Source: Pedobacter sp. MC2016-14 (GTDB lineage Bacteria > Bacteroidota > Bacteroidia > Sphingobacteriales > Sphingobacteriaceae). From it: DNA of 64,000 nucleotides. The stretch is taken from assembly GCF_020991475.1 (NCBI RefSeq), contig NZ_JAJMPA010000001.1, forward strand, positions 1,612,001 to 1,676,000, given 5' to 3'. Position 1 is the first letter of the stretch, and every line of letters begins with the position of its first letter. A model generated the notes under the pieces. It was given only the letters and a program-made list of their open reading frames with translations. It had not been told where the DNA came from and made no database searches. Shown here one piece after another: positions 63,518-64,000 of the stretch. The translations under genes and the position numbers were made by a program.

Positions 63518-64000
63518 ATGAAGAAGAGTTTAGTAATCCTTTTAGCGGCAACAGTTAGTTTGTCTGCTTGCAATAACTTCAAAAAAGGACCAGGTGGGTT
63601 ATTATATAACATCCACAAATCTGAAGGAAAAGAGAAAATTCAGGAAGGTGACATCATCAAATTGAATTTCATTCAGAAAAGTGAAAAAGATTCCATCATG
63701 GCCAATACTTATGATGCAGATCAGCCACAAGTATTTCCGGTAGCGAAAAAAATGTATGCTGGTGATATGAATGATGTGCTTTCTTTGTTTGGAGAAGGTG
63801 ATAGTGCAACTTTTAAATTGAACCTGGATACGATGGCCAAATATTCTGGTCAGCCTAAACCAATGGGTACAAAAGATACGTACATGATCTTTACCGTTAA
63901 GATTGAAAAAGTATTGAAAAAAGCTAAAGGCGAGGCGGATTCAACTTTCCAGAAAAAAGCACAGGAGTTTTTCCAAAAAGACTACCAGGCAACTGTTGAA
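63518..64000 (+). CDS. Lipoprotein FKBP-type peptidyl-prolyl isomerase (3' truncated by window)
   Basis: The gene starts at 63518 (MKKSLVILLAATVSLSACNN) with a lipobox LSAC (Cys18), and runs off the window after 161 codons. The visible part contains an FKBP-like beta-domain with EGDIIKLNFIQKSEKDS and a VFTVKIEKV-like strand (IFTVKIEKVLKKA, about 128). A second FKBP domain is likely beyond the end. Similar lipoproteins follow nrnA in relatives by my recollection; GldI is the nearest named relative but this is not certain. Confidence 0.7.
   Translation, partial: MKKSLVILLAATVSLSACNNFKKGPGGLLYNIHKSEGKEKIQEGDIIKLNFIQKSEKDSIMANTYDADQPQVFPVAKKMYAGDMNDVLSLFGEGDSATFKLNLDTMAKYSGQPKPMGTKDTYMIFTVKIEKVLKKAKGEADSTFQKKAQEFFQKDYQATVE

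Noticed and set aside
1-64000. tRNA, rRNA, CRISPR arrays, insertion sequences and integrase/attachment sites.
   Set aside because: None was recognised on reading both strands; a tRNA search tool could still find a missed one.

Overview
The window reads as chromosomal DNA from a Bacteroidota, most likely Sphingobacteriaceae (Pedobacter-like). Supporting signs are a SusC/SusD pair driven by an ECF sigma/FecR pair, repeated TAnnTTTG promoter elements (twice with a TTG 20 bases and once 19 bases upstream), bacillithiol genes (bshA, ytxJ), an OstA-like exported protein, a DUF6266-type protein, a NUDIX-type arabinose regulator and two large Bacteroidota-style YD/RHS proteins. The genus is inferred from gene content; no rRNA is present to test it.

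Layout. 1-5.9 kb is an AT-rich accessory block. Two plus-strand genes encode a protein with a MORC/Hsp90-like ATPase joined to a histidine kinase, and a receiver-domain partner. A convergent four-gene minus-strand operon encodes two small uncharacterised proteins, a GIY-YIG protein and a DGQHR (DndB-like) protein. This looks like a biological-conflict or phage-defence module and is the best candidate in the window for an undescribed system. 6-9.1 kb holds a lineage hypothetical, a DUF6266-type protein and a MocR-like regulator. 9.3-15 kb is core: rdgB, an OstA-like protein, tilS, a small membrane protein and bshA. 15.1-24.2 kb is an ECF sigma / FecR / SusC / SusD locus carrying two exported metallophosphatases, probably for scavenging a phosphorylated substrate. 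24.2-28 kb holds a lactonase, an RluB-type pseudouridine synthase with a long basic low-complexity arm, and a lytic transglycosylase.

28.2-39.3 kb is a second accessory block: a small HTH protein, a candidate immunity gene overlapping the end of a 1933-residue RHS protein with a variable C-terminal domain, a small exported protein, and a divergent 1272-residue YD protein. Two perfect palindromes sharing the AGTGCA half-site lie in the two divergent promoters and suggest joint regulation. 39.4-47.8 kb: Crp/Fnr regulator, AhpD-like protein, ferredoxin reductase, uvrA, nnrD, an ECF sigma/anti-sigma pair and lipA.

47.9-54.4 kb is a complete L-arabinose locus: an AraR-like NUDIX regulator, araB, araD, araA and a sodium/solute symporter. 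A 90-nt rod-like inverted repeat and a strong terminator follow it. 54.4-64 kb is housekeeping: a GNAT-nitrilase fusion, an oxidoreductase, OsmC, YtxJ, ribH, a TPR protein, recF, a DUF721 protein, two FKBP isomerases (the last cut by the window end), ndk, nrnA and two very small lipoproteins.

No rRNA, tRNA, CRISPR array, transposase or integrase was recognised. No gap between genes exceeds 300 bases.
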